Below are positions 1-10,960 of a stretch of 64,000 nucleotides of DNA, in pieces. How positions within the stretch are numbered: the first letter of the stretch is position 1; each line of letters begins with the position of its first letter. The position numbers and the translations under genes are program-made. Source of the stretch: Amaranthus tricolor (lineage: Eukaryota; Streptophyta; Magnoliopsida; Caryophyllales; Amaranthaceae); the NCBI RefSeq assembly GCF_026212465.1, contig NC_080056.1, positions 13,063,818-13,127,817 on the forward strand. The letters run 5' to 3'. The notes under the pieces were generated by a model. The model saw nothing but the letters and a program-made list of their open reading frames with translations, was not told the origin of the DNA and ran no database searches.

Positions 1-654
1 ATGTACATTCTAATTCTAATAATTAAAAAAATATGTACAACAACAAATCACATTTTTAACAAAATACACATAAATCAAAACAATTAACAAATTATCAATA
101 TAACTTTGAAAAATATCAAACTCATACAAAATATAAATAATAATGTAAAACTCCCTAAACGCTAAAAATATGAAAAACAAAAAAAATTAGTATCAATAGA
201 AATTACCTTGTGTATCTAGATGAAAAACAATTACAATGTGACCTACAATGAAATAAGAAAAATAAAATTACTACACATAACCATTTTTTCCAAACAAAAG
301 TAAAAATAAACTTAAAAAAAACCATTAATCGAAAAATGTACCTTGAAGAGAGAGCAAATTCGTGGGTTTCAAAGTTTAATGAAGAAAATTTGTGGGTTCA
401 TGAAGAACATAGTATGGAAGCAAATTCGTGGCCTTGAAGAGAGAGCAAGAATAAGAGAACAATGAAGAAGAAGAATTTCGTGAGTTATGAAGTTTTGAAG
501 AAGAAGAGCAAGTTTTGAAGAAGAATTTCGTGAGTGAAGAAAGCAGCAATGGGGTGAGGAAATGTCGTGGCTGGGTTATGAGGAAATGAAGAAGAAAGAG
601 CTTAGCTTGTACAATAAGAATGAATAAAACAGTAGGGCGCGTTTTTTTTTTTTT
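1..654. other. AT-rich non-coding DNA with a purine-rich GAA stretch
   Basis: I see no gene here. About 345-605 is purine rich, with repeated GAAGAAGAAG runs and two near-repeats containing AATTTCGTGAG and AAATTCGTGG. It directly precedes the GCTGCGG repeat cluster at 655-900 and may be the interior of the same DNA transposon. Confidence 0.5.
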
Positions 655-900
655 AAAAATGGTTATGTGCTGCGGCTTTCACAAAACCGCAGCATATGTT
701 AACTTAAATGCCGTGATTTTTTAAGAACCTCAGCACATAACCATTTTTTATTTTTTTTAAAAATTCAAGTTAGACTACATCCTTCGGTTTTGAGGAGAAC
801 TGCAGCATATACTCTATTATTTTTTTTAACTCGTTTTTTCTTTCCATTTTATGCTGCTTCTTTGATAAACCGCAGCATTTTTTGCGTAGCATATGAACTT
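655..900. mobile_element. GCTGCGG-type subterminal repeats, probable CACTA-type transposon fragment
   Basis: The motif TGCTGCGG or its complement CCGCAGCA occurs repeatedly in both orientations (about 669, 695, 792, 853 and 872), in degenerate copies separated by T-rich tracts. Short motifs repeated in both orientations near an end are typical of CACTA (En/Spm) transposons in plants. No CACTA terminus is visible, so the class is inferred from this texture alone. Confidence 0.35.
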
Positions 901-1253
901 TTTTCAACTAGTGTTACGGGGGCTTCATATGTCTTTCTCTTCATATGCCCGAACCATCTCAGTTTATTTTCACGCATCTTTGCATAAAGAGGCGCAACCT
1001 CTGACTTCTCTCTGAAATTCTAGTTTCTTATTCTATCCATCATTATGTGACTGGACATCCACCTCAGCATACACATTTCTGTAGCTTCCATCATGTGTTC
1101 AAGCCTCTTTTTTACTGGCCGACATTCCATCCCATACAACATAGCAGGCCTAATAGCAACTTGGTAAAATTTACCTTTTAATCTACTAGGAAACTCCTAT
1201 CACATAGCACCCCAGTGGCTACTCGCCACTTAAGCCAACCCACTTGTATACGG
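901..1253 (-). pseudogene. LINE (RTE-like) reverse transcriptase, C-terminal remnant
   Basis: Reading the minus strand gives peptides typical of the C-terminal end of plant LINE reverse transcriptases: KGKFYQVAIRPAMLYGMEC, then a segment with MLRWMSSH, then LRWFGHMKR. The block AIRPAMLYG...C...MLRWM...LRWFGH is a hallmark of these proteins. An in-frame stop interrupts the line near 1018, and nothing upstream of this part (endonuclease, catalytic FADD core) is present. It is a 5'-truncated dead copy about 350 bp long. I see no poly-A or microsatellite tail at the lower end, where it meets the GCTGCGG repeats. Confidence 0.75.
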
Positions 1254-1266
1254 TTAGTAACATATT

Positions 1267-1460
1267 CATAAGTTTTGTTTGGTGAAACATTACTTTGTTT
1301 CATAAGTTTTGTTTGGTGAAACATTCCTTTGTTTCATAAGTTTTGTTTGGTGAAACATTACTTTGTTTCATAAGCTTTGCTTGGTGAAACATTACTTTGT
1401 TTCATAAGCTTTGCTTGGTGAAACGTTACATTGTTTCATAAGCTTTGCTTGGTGAAAAAA
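1267..1460 (+). repeat. 34-bp tandem repeat array, plus orientation (about 6 copies)
   Basis: Six head-to-tail copies of a 34-bp unit beginning CATAAG(T/C)TTTG and containing TTGGTGAAACATTACTTTG; the last copy is partial. The same unit occurs in reverse complement at 2276-2493, inside the LTR of a minus-strand copia element. The first three units carry AAGTTTTGTTTGG and the later ones AAGCTTTGCTTGG, so two subtypes are stacked in order. Confidence 0.9.
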
Positions 1461-1999
1461 ATTTATGATGGAAATCATAAAGTGTTATTTTTCTTAATAA
1501 TTAATTAAGAAAAGATAATAGAAATCTATTCATGTGATCATCATGGTTAATAGGGCAATGAAATTTTATAGTATGGAATAAAAGTACTACAATGTCAGGA
1601 TTTATATATTATATATAAATTAAAATTGCCAAGTATACATTAAGTATGTGTTTTATCGAATATTGATTGATTAAAGTATGATTATGTTCTATATTTGATG
1701 GAATTAATTATTAATGAGACATGTTTAAAGAAAGTGATTAATTTTGTTTTATCATGTTGATAATTGATGTAAATATCACAAAAGATTATTGGAAATATAA
1801 TGCAAATACAAATAAAACAAACCGATTTGTATTTCCCTTGTGTGGATGGCAATGGAACTCCTTGCTTTGTAAATCACCAAATGGACACCATGAATATAAG
1901 GTTGCGACAATCAGAGAAGTCGCTCGGAAACTTGATATGAGTGGAAGGCGTTCATGCACTTTCCTATTGTGATATTTCTCCCACAAAAGGTGCTTGGGA

Positions 2000-2602
2000 T
2001 GATAAAATGAAATTCACAATGAGATACAATCTACACAACAAAATCCTAGCACAAGGAAATTGCAATAGTAAATACAAGTGTTGTAGTAAATTATAAACTT
2101 TAATGATATTAAGAATTAATTACTCTCTCAATATTATCTCATGAAAGGAAGAACAAGAATAAGGGTATTCTTAAGAGAGAAATCATAAATTATATGAAAT
2201 TGGGATGGAATGTTCCATAGCATGCAACCTCTATTTATAGTACTATGCATCAAAAAATACCCCATTTTGAAACAAAAGTGTTTCACCAAGCAAAGATTAT
2301 GAATCAAAGTAATGTTTCACCAAGCAAAGCTTACGAACTAAAGTAATGTTTCACCAAGCAAAGCTTACGAACTAAAGTAATGTTTCACCAAGCAAAGCTT
2401 ATGAATCAAAGTAATGATTCATCAAACAAAACTTATGAATCAAAGTAATGATTCATCAAACAAAACTTATGAATCAAAGTAATGATTCATCAAATTCTTT
2501 GAGGCATTTAATTTGGACTTATAATATATTTATTTAGTCACACTACTATACTAAGTATGTAGTATATACAAATCTAGGTCTATATACTCTAAATGTTCAA
2601 CA
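2000..2602 (-). repeat. 3' LTR of the 3.2-4.7 kb copia element (lower border uncertain)
   Basis: On the minus strand the LTR starts TGTTGAACATTTAGAG at 2602, directly after a purine tract. U3 contains the 34-bp array, followed by a TATA box (TATAAATAG, complement of 2231-2239) and a probable R/U5 region. The order purine tract, TG, U3, TATA fits a 3' LTR. I cannot place the CA end; it may lie anywhere from about 2100 to below 2000. Confidence 0.6.
2276..2493 (-). repeat. 34-bp tandem repeat array, minus orientation (about 6 copies)
   Basis: Reverse-complement copies of the 34-bp unit at 1267-1460, here about six in a row in the U3 part of a minus-strand LTR. Unit variants change along the array: copies near the TATA side carry GCTTGGTGAAACATT, those nearer the LTR start carry GTTTGATGAATCATT. 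The arrays at 1267 and 2276 form a large inverted repeat with a spacer of about 0.8 kb. Confidence 0.9.
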
Positions 2603-2612
2603 ATCCTCCCCC
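2603..2612 (-). other. polypurine tract of the copia element
   Basis: The minus strand reads GGGGGAGGAT immediately before the LTR start TGTTGAAC. In LTR retrotransposons this purine tract primes plus-strand DNA synthesis. It fixes the orientation of the element and the upper LTR border. Confidence 0.7.
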
Positions 2613-3155
2613 ATTTAGAGTATAACAAACCTCCTTCTTCCTTTACACATTAAGTATATAATTACGTTTCATGCATCAACGCTAATATCCCTACGGATTG
2701 AATTAACACCTAGTATAAAACACTTCACAAGCGATTGAACTAGAATGATGTCCCTACGGATTGAATCAACTAGCCCATCCAACCACTTGAAGGTTAAATA
2801 CACACAAAACCAATAACACATTTTCAATTACCTTGACACATTATATAGGGCCGTGTCCATATCTATTCATAAGTTTATCATAGTCGGATATGCCAATCTT
2901 GACTACTTGAAGTGGCCAAAACTTCAAACTTATATAGGTAGGTTCTCACCACGTAAAACATATCCCCGTGATAGGATACCACCAAGAGCTCTTCAACCCT
3001 TGACCTTGAGAACTTAAGCGACTACCTTGTCATCACGGTCTAAAGCAACTATGGGTCATTCATCCTTGTTGCTTTCAAAGACTTTAAAGGACTTTACCAC
3101 ATTGAATTCAAGACACAATGCTACTTGTGTGTGAATTGGGACTTTCCTTTAAACT

Positions 3156-4740
3156 TTATTGACATAAACCAATATCAATTGACGCTTGTTCAATTGAAAC
3201 CTTACTCATGGCTTTAGTGAAAAAATCAGCCAAATTGAACTTGGTGTTCACATAGTCAAGAGTTATGACCCCATGAATGATAAGATCTTGCACTAGACTG
3301 TGTCTAAGAGCAATGTGTCTCGACTTACCATTATACACTTGACTATAAGCTCTTCCCAAAGCCGTTGTGCAATCCGAATGAATTGCCACCGGTGAAATTG
3401 GCTTTGGCAACAAAGGTATCTCAAACATGAGATTCCTTAACCACTCTGCTTCATTTGCCGCCGAGGCGAGTGCAATGAATTCCGCAGAAATAGTGGAATC
3501 TGCTATTACCATTTGTTTCTTGGAAGCCCATCAAATGGCACCTCCCCCATAAATAAACACCCAACCACTAGTTGAAGAATTATCCTCTTCACTAGTGATC
3601 CAACAAGCATCAGAATAACCTCCAAAATAGGAGGTTCACCACTATAAATTATACCATAATTTATGGTTCCTTTCAAGTATCGTAATACTCTCCTTATCGC
3701 CAACCAATGTTGGGGACCCGGGTTACTAGTAAATCTACTCAATTTACCAACCGCAAATGTTATGTCCGGCCTTGTACATGTCATAACATACATCAAAGAT
3801 CCAATAATCTTTGCATACTCTAATTAAGAAATTCGTTTTCCGGTATGCTTGGTAAATTTCATACCTTGCTCCATGGGCTTGAGATTGGTGTCGAATCTTG
3901 CAATTTAAACTTATTAAGCACTTTATCAATGTAATGAGATTGACTAAGCTTAATACGACCACCATTTCTTTTGATCTTTATGCCTAAGATCACATCGGCC
4001 TCCCCATATCATTTATTTGGAAGGTTTTAGACAAAAAATCCTTTGTCTCTTGGATATGTACTATACTAGTACAAAAGATGAGCATGTCATCCACGTATAA
4101 GCAAATGATAACTCCATTTCCATGGTTATCAAATTTGCTATAAACACATTTTTTCGCTTGATTCAACTTGAATCCAAAGGACAATATAGTTTCATCAAAC
4201 TTTTGATGCCATTGTTTTGGTGCTTGTTTAAGTCCATATAGTGACTTAACAAGTTTACACACCTTATTTTCTTGTCCTTTCAAAACAAATCCTTCGGGTT
4301 GTTTCATGTAAACTTCCTCATCTAGCTCACCGTATAAGAATGCGGTTTTCACATCCATTTGATGGACCTCTAGATGATAAATTGTAGCCAACAGTACCAA
4401 CAACTTAATGGTGGTTATTCTTGCAACTGGTGCATATGTATCAAAATGATCAATACCAAGCTTTTGTCTAAAGCCCTGTGCCACTTAACGGGCCTTGAAC
4501 TTATCAATAGTTCCATCAATTTTCATCTTCTTGCGAAAGATCCACTTGCAACCAATTGGTTTCCAAGTCGGTGGGAAATCTACTAATACCCAAGTATTAT
4601 TCCCCGTGATGGATTGCATCTCATCATGTATTGCCTCTTTCCAAAAGGCACTATCTTGTGATGCCATAGCATCACTAAAAGTCAATGAGTCTCTTTCCAC
4701 ATTAAATAAATATGGAACACTAGAAGTAACATTATTCTAG
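3156..4740 (-). pseudogene. Ty1/copia reverse transcriptase-RNase H, degraded
   Basis: The minus strand encodes the C-terminal half of a copia polyprotein. From 4700 downward it reads the start of the reverse transcriptase (NTWVLVDFPP, GCKWIFRKK), then the catalytic part with APVARITTIK, HQMDVKTAFL, SLYGLKQAPKQW and the YVDD box (LYVDDML). RNase H follows (MTCTRPDI, IALASAANEAEWL, SRHIALRH), ending near 3156. It is broken by an in-frame stop between FKAR and MAQGF (about 4485) and by frameshifts near 3990 and 3750 and at about 3500. Gag, protease and integrase are absent: coding similarity stops near 4740. Only RT, RNase H, purine tract and 3' LTR remain. Confidence 0.9.
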
Positions 4741-6060
4741 TACCTTTGACCAATCATCAAATTTCTTAGTGCGCATTTTTTTTTGAAAATGACTTTTTAT
4801 TAAACATCTCAAACAAGAGATTAATAACGTTTTATTAAACATCTCAAACAAGAGATAATTTAATCTTTTTGTCTAAAACTTAGACAAATGTTTGTGGATA
4901 AAATATTATCTTTATTAATTTACACTTGGAAGTTTAAAATTACCTCCCCTATTTGTAAAGATTCAATCACAAATAGAAATGACAATTCTTTGTGATTTAA
5001 TTCAAAATTGAATTTCATACATATAATTATGTATAATTTGTGAAAATTTCTTACATTATTACAAACTAGTAATAATAAATAAATTATTAAACATTATGCA
5101 ATTTATTTACCATAATATACATTTTATGCTTAAGGCATAAAATACATTATCATACCACTTGATAATTCACATGTCTTAAAGGACACAATTTTATAAATAA
5201 ATACTTATAAATATTAATCACTTTATAGTTTTTAAAATAAATCAACTTGTCACATATAATTTATGAATAAATTATACACCATCTATTTACTAATATGGAT
5301 CAAATAAACATACCAAAATTATTATTACAAACTAGTAATAATAATTTGATTTATAAACATCATGGAATTTTAATCACCATAAAGCATAATTTGCAAAATC
5401 TATGCAAATTAATTTATTCTCTTATATAGAATAACATTTATTTCATAACTATTTTCATAAGTAATGATAAAAACAACCGCTTACTTATAATTTCAACATT
5501 GTTGAATTATACATAATAATTTAAATGTAATTATTATAATAATGGTCCAACCATATTAAATTTAGATTTAATATGTTTCATATACACAAATATGTATATC
5601 CATATGACATAAAAATTCTACCCCTTAATCTTCGTTATAATATAACTAGATTGACTTAGGTAATAACATAACTCATTTGAGTATTTCAAAATAAATCATT
5701 ACCCCCTTTTTTTTTTATAAAGAACTTGGGTAAGAAAAAAAAATATGTCACTTTAATTTTTTCTCATCATAAGATACTTGACAAAAGTCAATAAATATAT
5801 CATTTACTTATAAGTAGTTATTTACAAATAACTACCATAACTAACCACAAAAAATGGTTACATCAATAAAATTAATACTTTATTTCATAATTAGAACAAT
5901 AAAATAAAACAATTACAAATCTACAAACTGAGATTAATCAAAAGTATGCTAAACAATATTATCATACCTTTGGTTTTGATGCTTAAACACAAATTGTAGC
6001 ATTTTAGAGTTTATAGAGTTTGTAGAGTCTACACTTCTAGTCTTCTACCCATCATACATC
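4741..6060. other. AT-rich DNA without recognisable genes
   Basis: Very AT rich, no coding similarity seen. A short tandem duplication of about 33 bp (TTTATTAAACATCTCAAACA in each copy) lies at about 4792-4857, next to the point where the copia coding remnant ends. Confidence 0.6.
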
Positions 6061-6074
6061 ATATCATATCATAT

Positions 6075-6790
6075 TATATAATATTATAAAAAAACTGAAA
6101 ATTTCACATGGCGAATTTATAGTTTTGCCAATGTAGCATTTTATAGGTTAAAATGTGATTGTGTGATATTCAAAAGATTTTATTACATTAATTATGATTT
6201 AAGTAATAAATGTAAGTTTTCAAAAAAATTTATTAGATCATATTAATACTATAAAAGCACTGAAATTTCCACCTGGCGAATTTATAGAGTTTTGCCAATG
6301 TAGCATTTTATAGGTTAAAATGTGATTGTGTGATATTCAAAAGATTTTATTACATTAATTATGATTTAAGTAATAAATATAACTTTTCAAAAAAATTTAT
6401 TTGATCAAATCAGAAAAATTTCCAAACGACGATTTTATAGAGTTTTGGCAAATAGAGCATTTTTACATGTTCAAATGTTATTGTCTTATATTCAAAAGAT
6501 TTTATTACATTAATTATGATTTTAAATATTAAAGACAAGTTTTCAAAAAGATTTTATTAGATCAAATCATTCAATCATATTTATATAATACTATAAAAAA
6601 ACGGAAAAATTGTAAATGACAACTTTAAAAAATTTTTCCAAATGAAAGCATTTTTTAGGTTAAAATGTGATTGTGAAACATTCAAATCATGTTCACTATA
6701 ATATGCAATTACATCTTTCTTTAAAATTTTTATTTATAAATATTTTCATACTAATAAACTTCGTGCATTACACACGTATTTGTATACTAG
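6075..6790 (+). mobile_element. Helitron-like non-autonomous element with about four tandem units
   Basis: Four diverged units of about 155-190 bp follow each other. Each contains versions of ACTATAAAA, CACCTGGCGAATTTATAG, GTTTTGCCA and TTAAAATGTGATTGTG. The ACTATAAAAGCAC...CCACNTGGCG pattern matches 5' ends of plant Helitrons. The array is followed by a short hairpin (CGTG, seven-base loop, CACG at about 6765-6780) and then TACTAG followed by T at 6785-6791, which fits a Helitron 3' terminus (hairpin, CTAG, insertion before T). No Rep/helicase gene is present. The exact 5' end is not clear. Confidence 0.5.
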
Positions 6791-7869
6791 TTTTGAAATA
6801 TTTTAATATCCCTATTCGAGAGAGAGAAAAAGTTGAAAAAAAAATTATGTACTAGAGAAGAAGATTTGGTTAGAATTCCTTTAGTTGACAATTAAAAGCC
6901 CCAATTTCAAACCTTAATTATTAATGTAGACTAAATTTCTTTTGAAAGAATTGTGAACCCTATTAATGGCAACACGATTTTAATCTTTGAGCTCTAGTAC
7001 CTACGTTTGGTCCGGCATATCGGAAGCGTATCCAACATTGATATTTGTACCGGCCGTACTTGATACTGGTGAAGAAAAATGGGCAAGTCTAACATTGAAC
7101 ACAAATATAATGGCCCGAGTAAAAACGACCCGAATATTTACATATTAATATAAATTTTGGGATAGTAATTCGGAGAATTAAAGGTTAAATCGGTCTATGG
7201 ATCATAAACGTTCAAATAATTGAAAATAATGTTCAATAAAACTCCACATCGAAAATTAGAAATTTTACAACTTGAAAACTGACCTCGACAAAATATAAAT
7301 CAAAGTATATCGAGACTAAACAAGTACTTGAACAAAAAGCAAAACATAACTTAGATCCTAACAAGGCTAATGAGATAGTGTATCACGAGGTTTCATATAA
7401 GTCCATCTCACTTGCCTTTATCCTAACTTGTTAATCAATCTGCTAGTCGTCTACATGACAACATCATTACACGTCAGAAACATGTTAATCCTCAAGCTCA
7501 AAACGATTAGTGACCCCTTATAAATCGAGGTCCCATCAAAAGACGAACATCAAAAACCCGTATTAAAACGTACACATGCATACGTGTCATATCACACTAT
7601 TTATGCTCATTAATTACCACAATCACAAAGGTTCATACACCAAATACTATAGCACATGAGTATCAAATATGGCATCTTCTGCCGCTTTAAGTAGTTCCAA
7701 TAGAAAAACCAATATCACTATTGCGTCTGAAAGACCCTAATTATCTCAGATACTTACTTTTGTGAATGTTAAAGTCTGAATATAAAACTATACGGTTCCA
7801 GTAATTAGCATCGCTTTCCTCTAAATTATGTTCTGACTTTTGACAGTTTATAACATTGACGACGAGTTA
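6791..7869. other. non-coding DNA, unidentified repeat
   Basis: No coding similarity seen. The part at 7000-7700 has a mixed composition unlike the AT-rich flanks and seems to share order of short words with 58.93-59.72 kb (TCTCACTTGCC, then AAC, then GCTAGT.GTC). This suggests two old copies of one unrecognised repeat; an alignment would be needed to be sure. Confidence 0.35.
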
Positions 7870-8173
7870 TGGCTTTTATCAGCAGCTCGTTGCTTTCCTC
7901 TGAAAAAAGTGAGAAAACTATAATACGGGAATAATTTGTGTTGTCCTTTCATTAACTCCAACCAATATTTATATAATACAAGATGGTAACCGTAGAATTA
8001 GTAAGAAACCGTCACCAAACCGTCACAAAAGATAATGAAACTGCTGAAAGTGTGATAATGTAACCGTCATCAAATATACCAAACCGTCACCAAAGATAAT
8101 GAAACTGCTGAAAGTGTGATAATGTAACCGTCACCAAATATCTGATGTATACCGCGGAGTGCACATATCCTCA
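7870..8173 (-). repeat. partial 3' LTR of the 8.2-10.95 kb copia element
   Basis: On the minus strand a purine tract (GAGGGGGG, complement of about 8177-8184) precedes a likely LTR start TGAGGATATGTGC at 8173. U3 contains the 64-bp duplication, and a TATA-like TATATAAATA lies at about 7968-7977. The lower border is not defined. Confidence 0.5.
8010..8140. repeat. 64-bp tandem duplication in the LTR
   Basis: Two copies of a 64-bp unit containing GATAATGAAACTGCTGAAAG (starting at 8031 and 8095), flanked by several ACCGTCACCAAA words. U3 duplications of this kind are common in plant copia LTRs. Confidence 0.85.
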
Positions 8174-8182
8174 ATACCCCCC

Positions 8183-10955
8183 TCAAGTTGGAGCATGGGG
8201 TTCAAAAATGCCCAACTTGGACATAAGTAACTCAAATTGGAACTTTCCGAGAGCCTTAGTGAAAATGTCCGCCAATTGAGAAGAAGTAGAAACATGAGAT
8301 GTTGTAATCAAACCCTCGGAAATAGCATCCCGCACAAAATGACAATCAACCTCAATGTGCTTCGTACGCTCATGGAAAACCGGGTTTTTGGCAATATGCA
8401 AAGCAGACTCACTGTCACAAAAAAGGGGAATAGCTTTGGGATGATGAACTCCCAAGCTCAACAACAAACCTTTCAACCATTTCAACTCACAAGTAATGGC
8501 GGCCATAGCCCTGTATTCTGCTTCAGCAGATGATCTAGAAACCGTATGCTGTTTCTTAGTCTTCCAAGAAATTGGAGAATGCCCAAGAAACACAAACCAA
8601 CCTATCAAAGACCGACGAGTGAGAGGGCAAGCCGCCCAGTCAGAGTCACACCACCCCTGTAAAGAAAGCTCACTGTCTGCACTCAACAAAATACCTTGTC
8701 CAGGAGTACCTTTCAAATACCGAAGTACACGCATGGCAGCCTCCCAATGATCAATGCGAGGCTCCTGCATAAACTGAGACAAAATATGCACCGAGTATGC
8801 TAAATCTGGGCGAGTTACTGTAAGATAAATCAGACGACCCACAAGCCGTCTGTAAGGCGCAGGATCGGAAAGGCGATCTCCTGTAGCTAGACCTAGTCTG
8901 TGGTTTTGTTCCATAGGAAAGCCACAAGGTTTCGCCCCAAGTAAACCGGCCTCAGAAATAATATCCAACGTATACTTACGTTAACAAAGAAACAAACCTT
9001 GTGAACTTCTAGCAACTTCAATACCCAGAAAATATTTCAAACAACCCAGATCTTTCATTTTAAAACAGTCACTAAGATATGCTTTGAAAACACCAGTGGC
9101 AGCGGAATTATTACCAGAAATAATGAGATCATCAACATATACTAAGACATTTATTTGAACTGTGCCTTTAGTATAAGTGAAAAGAGAGTAATCAGAGTAA
9201 GATTGTAAGAAACCATACCCTTTCAAAGCAAAGACCAACTTAGCAAACCAACAACGAGGGGCTTGTTTCAAACCATACAAAGACTTGCGAAGACGACACA
9301 CCAAGGACGGATCAGAACTCTCAAAACCAGGAGGGAGTTTCATGTAAATCTCCTCATCAAGATCACCATGAAGAAAAGCATTGTGAACATCCATTTGATG
9401 AAGTTCCCAATTCTTAGAAGCCGCAATAGCAAGGAAAGCGCGAACTGTAGTCATCTTAGCAACGGGAGCAAAAGTCTCATGATAGTCAATTCCGACCTGC
9501 TGATGATTGCCCAAAACAACCAAACGAGACTTCAAACGTTCAACTTCGCCATTAGACTTGAACTTGGTTTTGTAGACCCACTGGCTACCAAGCGCACGCT
9601 TACCCGCGGGTAGATGTTCCAAAGTCCAAGTTCCATTGTCCTCCAAAGCCTGTATTTCATACTGCATAGATTTTTGCCAATCCAAGGATTTCATAGCCTC
9701 TTTAAAAGATTTTGGTTCCTTGTCAATCACAAGGGCTGCAATAAACTTCCTATAATTCACAGAATACTTATGACAATGTATGTAATGTGCCAGAGGATAC
9801 GGATTACCTGAAGAAGCATGATTAGACCGAGTGTTTGAAAGAGACGGATTATGAGCAATGACGGAATGAGTAACAAATGGTTTCCCAGAAGGATCAACAA
9901 AATCACGGAGCAAAACCGAGGGATACTTATCCCGAAAACCACGACCCAAAGGCTCCGGAGAAGAGAAGTCAGTGGTAGGCTCAGGGGACAATGAAGCAGT
10001 GTTGTCTGGCTGCTGTGGCTGCTGATCAGCAGCTGAAGGAGAGGAAGACGCGCGCTCCTGCAGTAGTCCATTACCTACGCTCGGGGAATCTGTAGCGTAT
10101 GGAGCTGACTGCTGCGAATGTGGCTGCGGCAAAGGAGAAATAGCTGGCTGCAGACTGTCCGCATCTAAAGTTTCTAAAGTCTCAAACTTCAAAAAATCAT
10201 CGTGAACAGGAATAGGTCCATCAAAAGTATTAGGATCAATATGGACATCTTCCGGGGATCCAAAAGGGAACACATCCTCAACAAACTTCACATCTCGGGA
10301 AACAAAAAACACCTTTGAATCAAGATCATACACTCTCCAACATTTCATACCGTAAGGATAACCCACAAACACACACTTTCTACTACGGTTAGCAAATTTA
10401 TCGCCATGAGTTTGCTGATTATGCGCAAAACACAAACACCCAAAAGTACGTATGGCATCAAAGGAGGGGGGTTTGTTAAAAAGGATTTCAAATGGTGTTT
10501 TGTTGTGTAAAAGTGGAGTTGGTGTGCGATTAATCAAATGAGCAGCGGCAAGGACACACTCCCCCCAAAAGTAAATAGGTAATTTGGCCTGAAATCTCAA
10601 AGCTCGGGCAACAGATAAAATATGTTTGTGTTTACGTTCCACTCTCCCATTTTGTTGAGGCGTACCCACACAAGAATGTTGAAAAATTATTCCAGTCGCA
10701 TTGAAAAACAGAAACAAACAATTAAATTCATTACCATTATCACTTTGCACGATTTTAATTTTTTGATTAAACTGACGATCAACCATTGCAACAAACATCA
10801 TAAACATTTTAAATACCTCTATTTTATCAAGAAGTAAATAAAGCCAAACTGCTCTAGAATAGTCATCAACAATCGTCAGAAAATAACGAGCCTTACAAGA
10901 AGAAACATGTCTATACGGCCCCCACAAATCACAATGCACTTTTTCAAAAATCAGC
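8183..10955 (-). pseudogene. Ty1/copia integrase-RT-RNase H, 5'-truncated, one nonsense codon
   Basis: A long minus-strand reading frame (652 codons, then 261 more after one stop) encodes most of a copia pol. In order: integrase core (HCDLWGPY, TIVDDYSRAVW, QSDNGNEF, GTPQQNGRVERKH), a proline/serine-rich linker, reverse transcriptase (GSQWVYKTK, FAPVAKMTTVR, HQMDVHNAFLHGDLDEEIY, SLYGLKQAPRCW, YVDDLIIS), then RNase H (VTRPDLAYSVH, GWCDSDWAACP, SRSSAEAEYRAM, RTKHIEVDCHFVRD, LADIFTKAL). The only break I see is a TAA at 8981-8983, where most relatives read a sense codon in the same frame; the frame continues directly after it. Similarity starts abruptly at about 10950, so gag, protease and the integrase zinc finger are missing. 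The good reading frame suggests a younger copy than the other copia pieces here. Confidence 0.93.
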
Positions 10956-10960
10956 AGTTC

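Noticed and set aside
1267..2493. 34-bp repeats resembling a CRISPR array
   Set aside because: The units are directly adjacent with no unique spacers, and the setting is a plant LTR.
8237..9811. Plus-strand open frames of 65-116 codons opposite the copia pol
   Set aside because: Antisense shadows of a clear minus-strand coding region.
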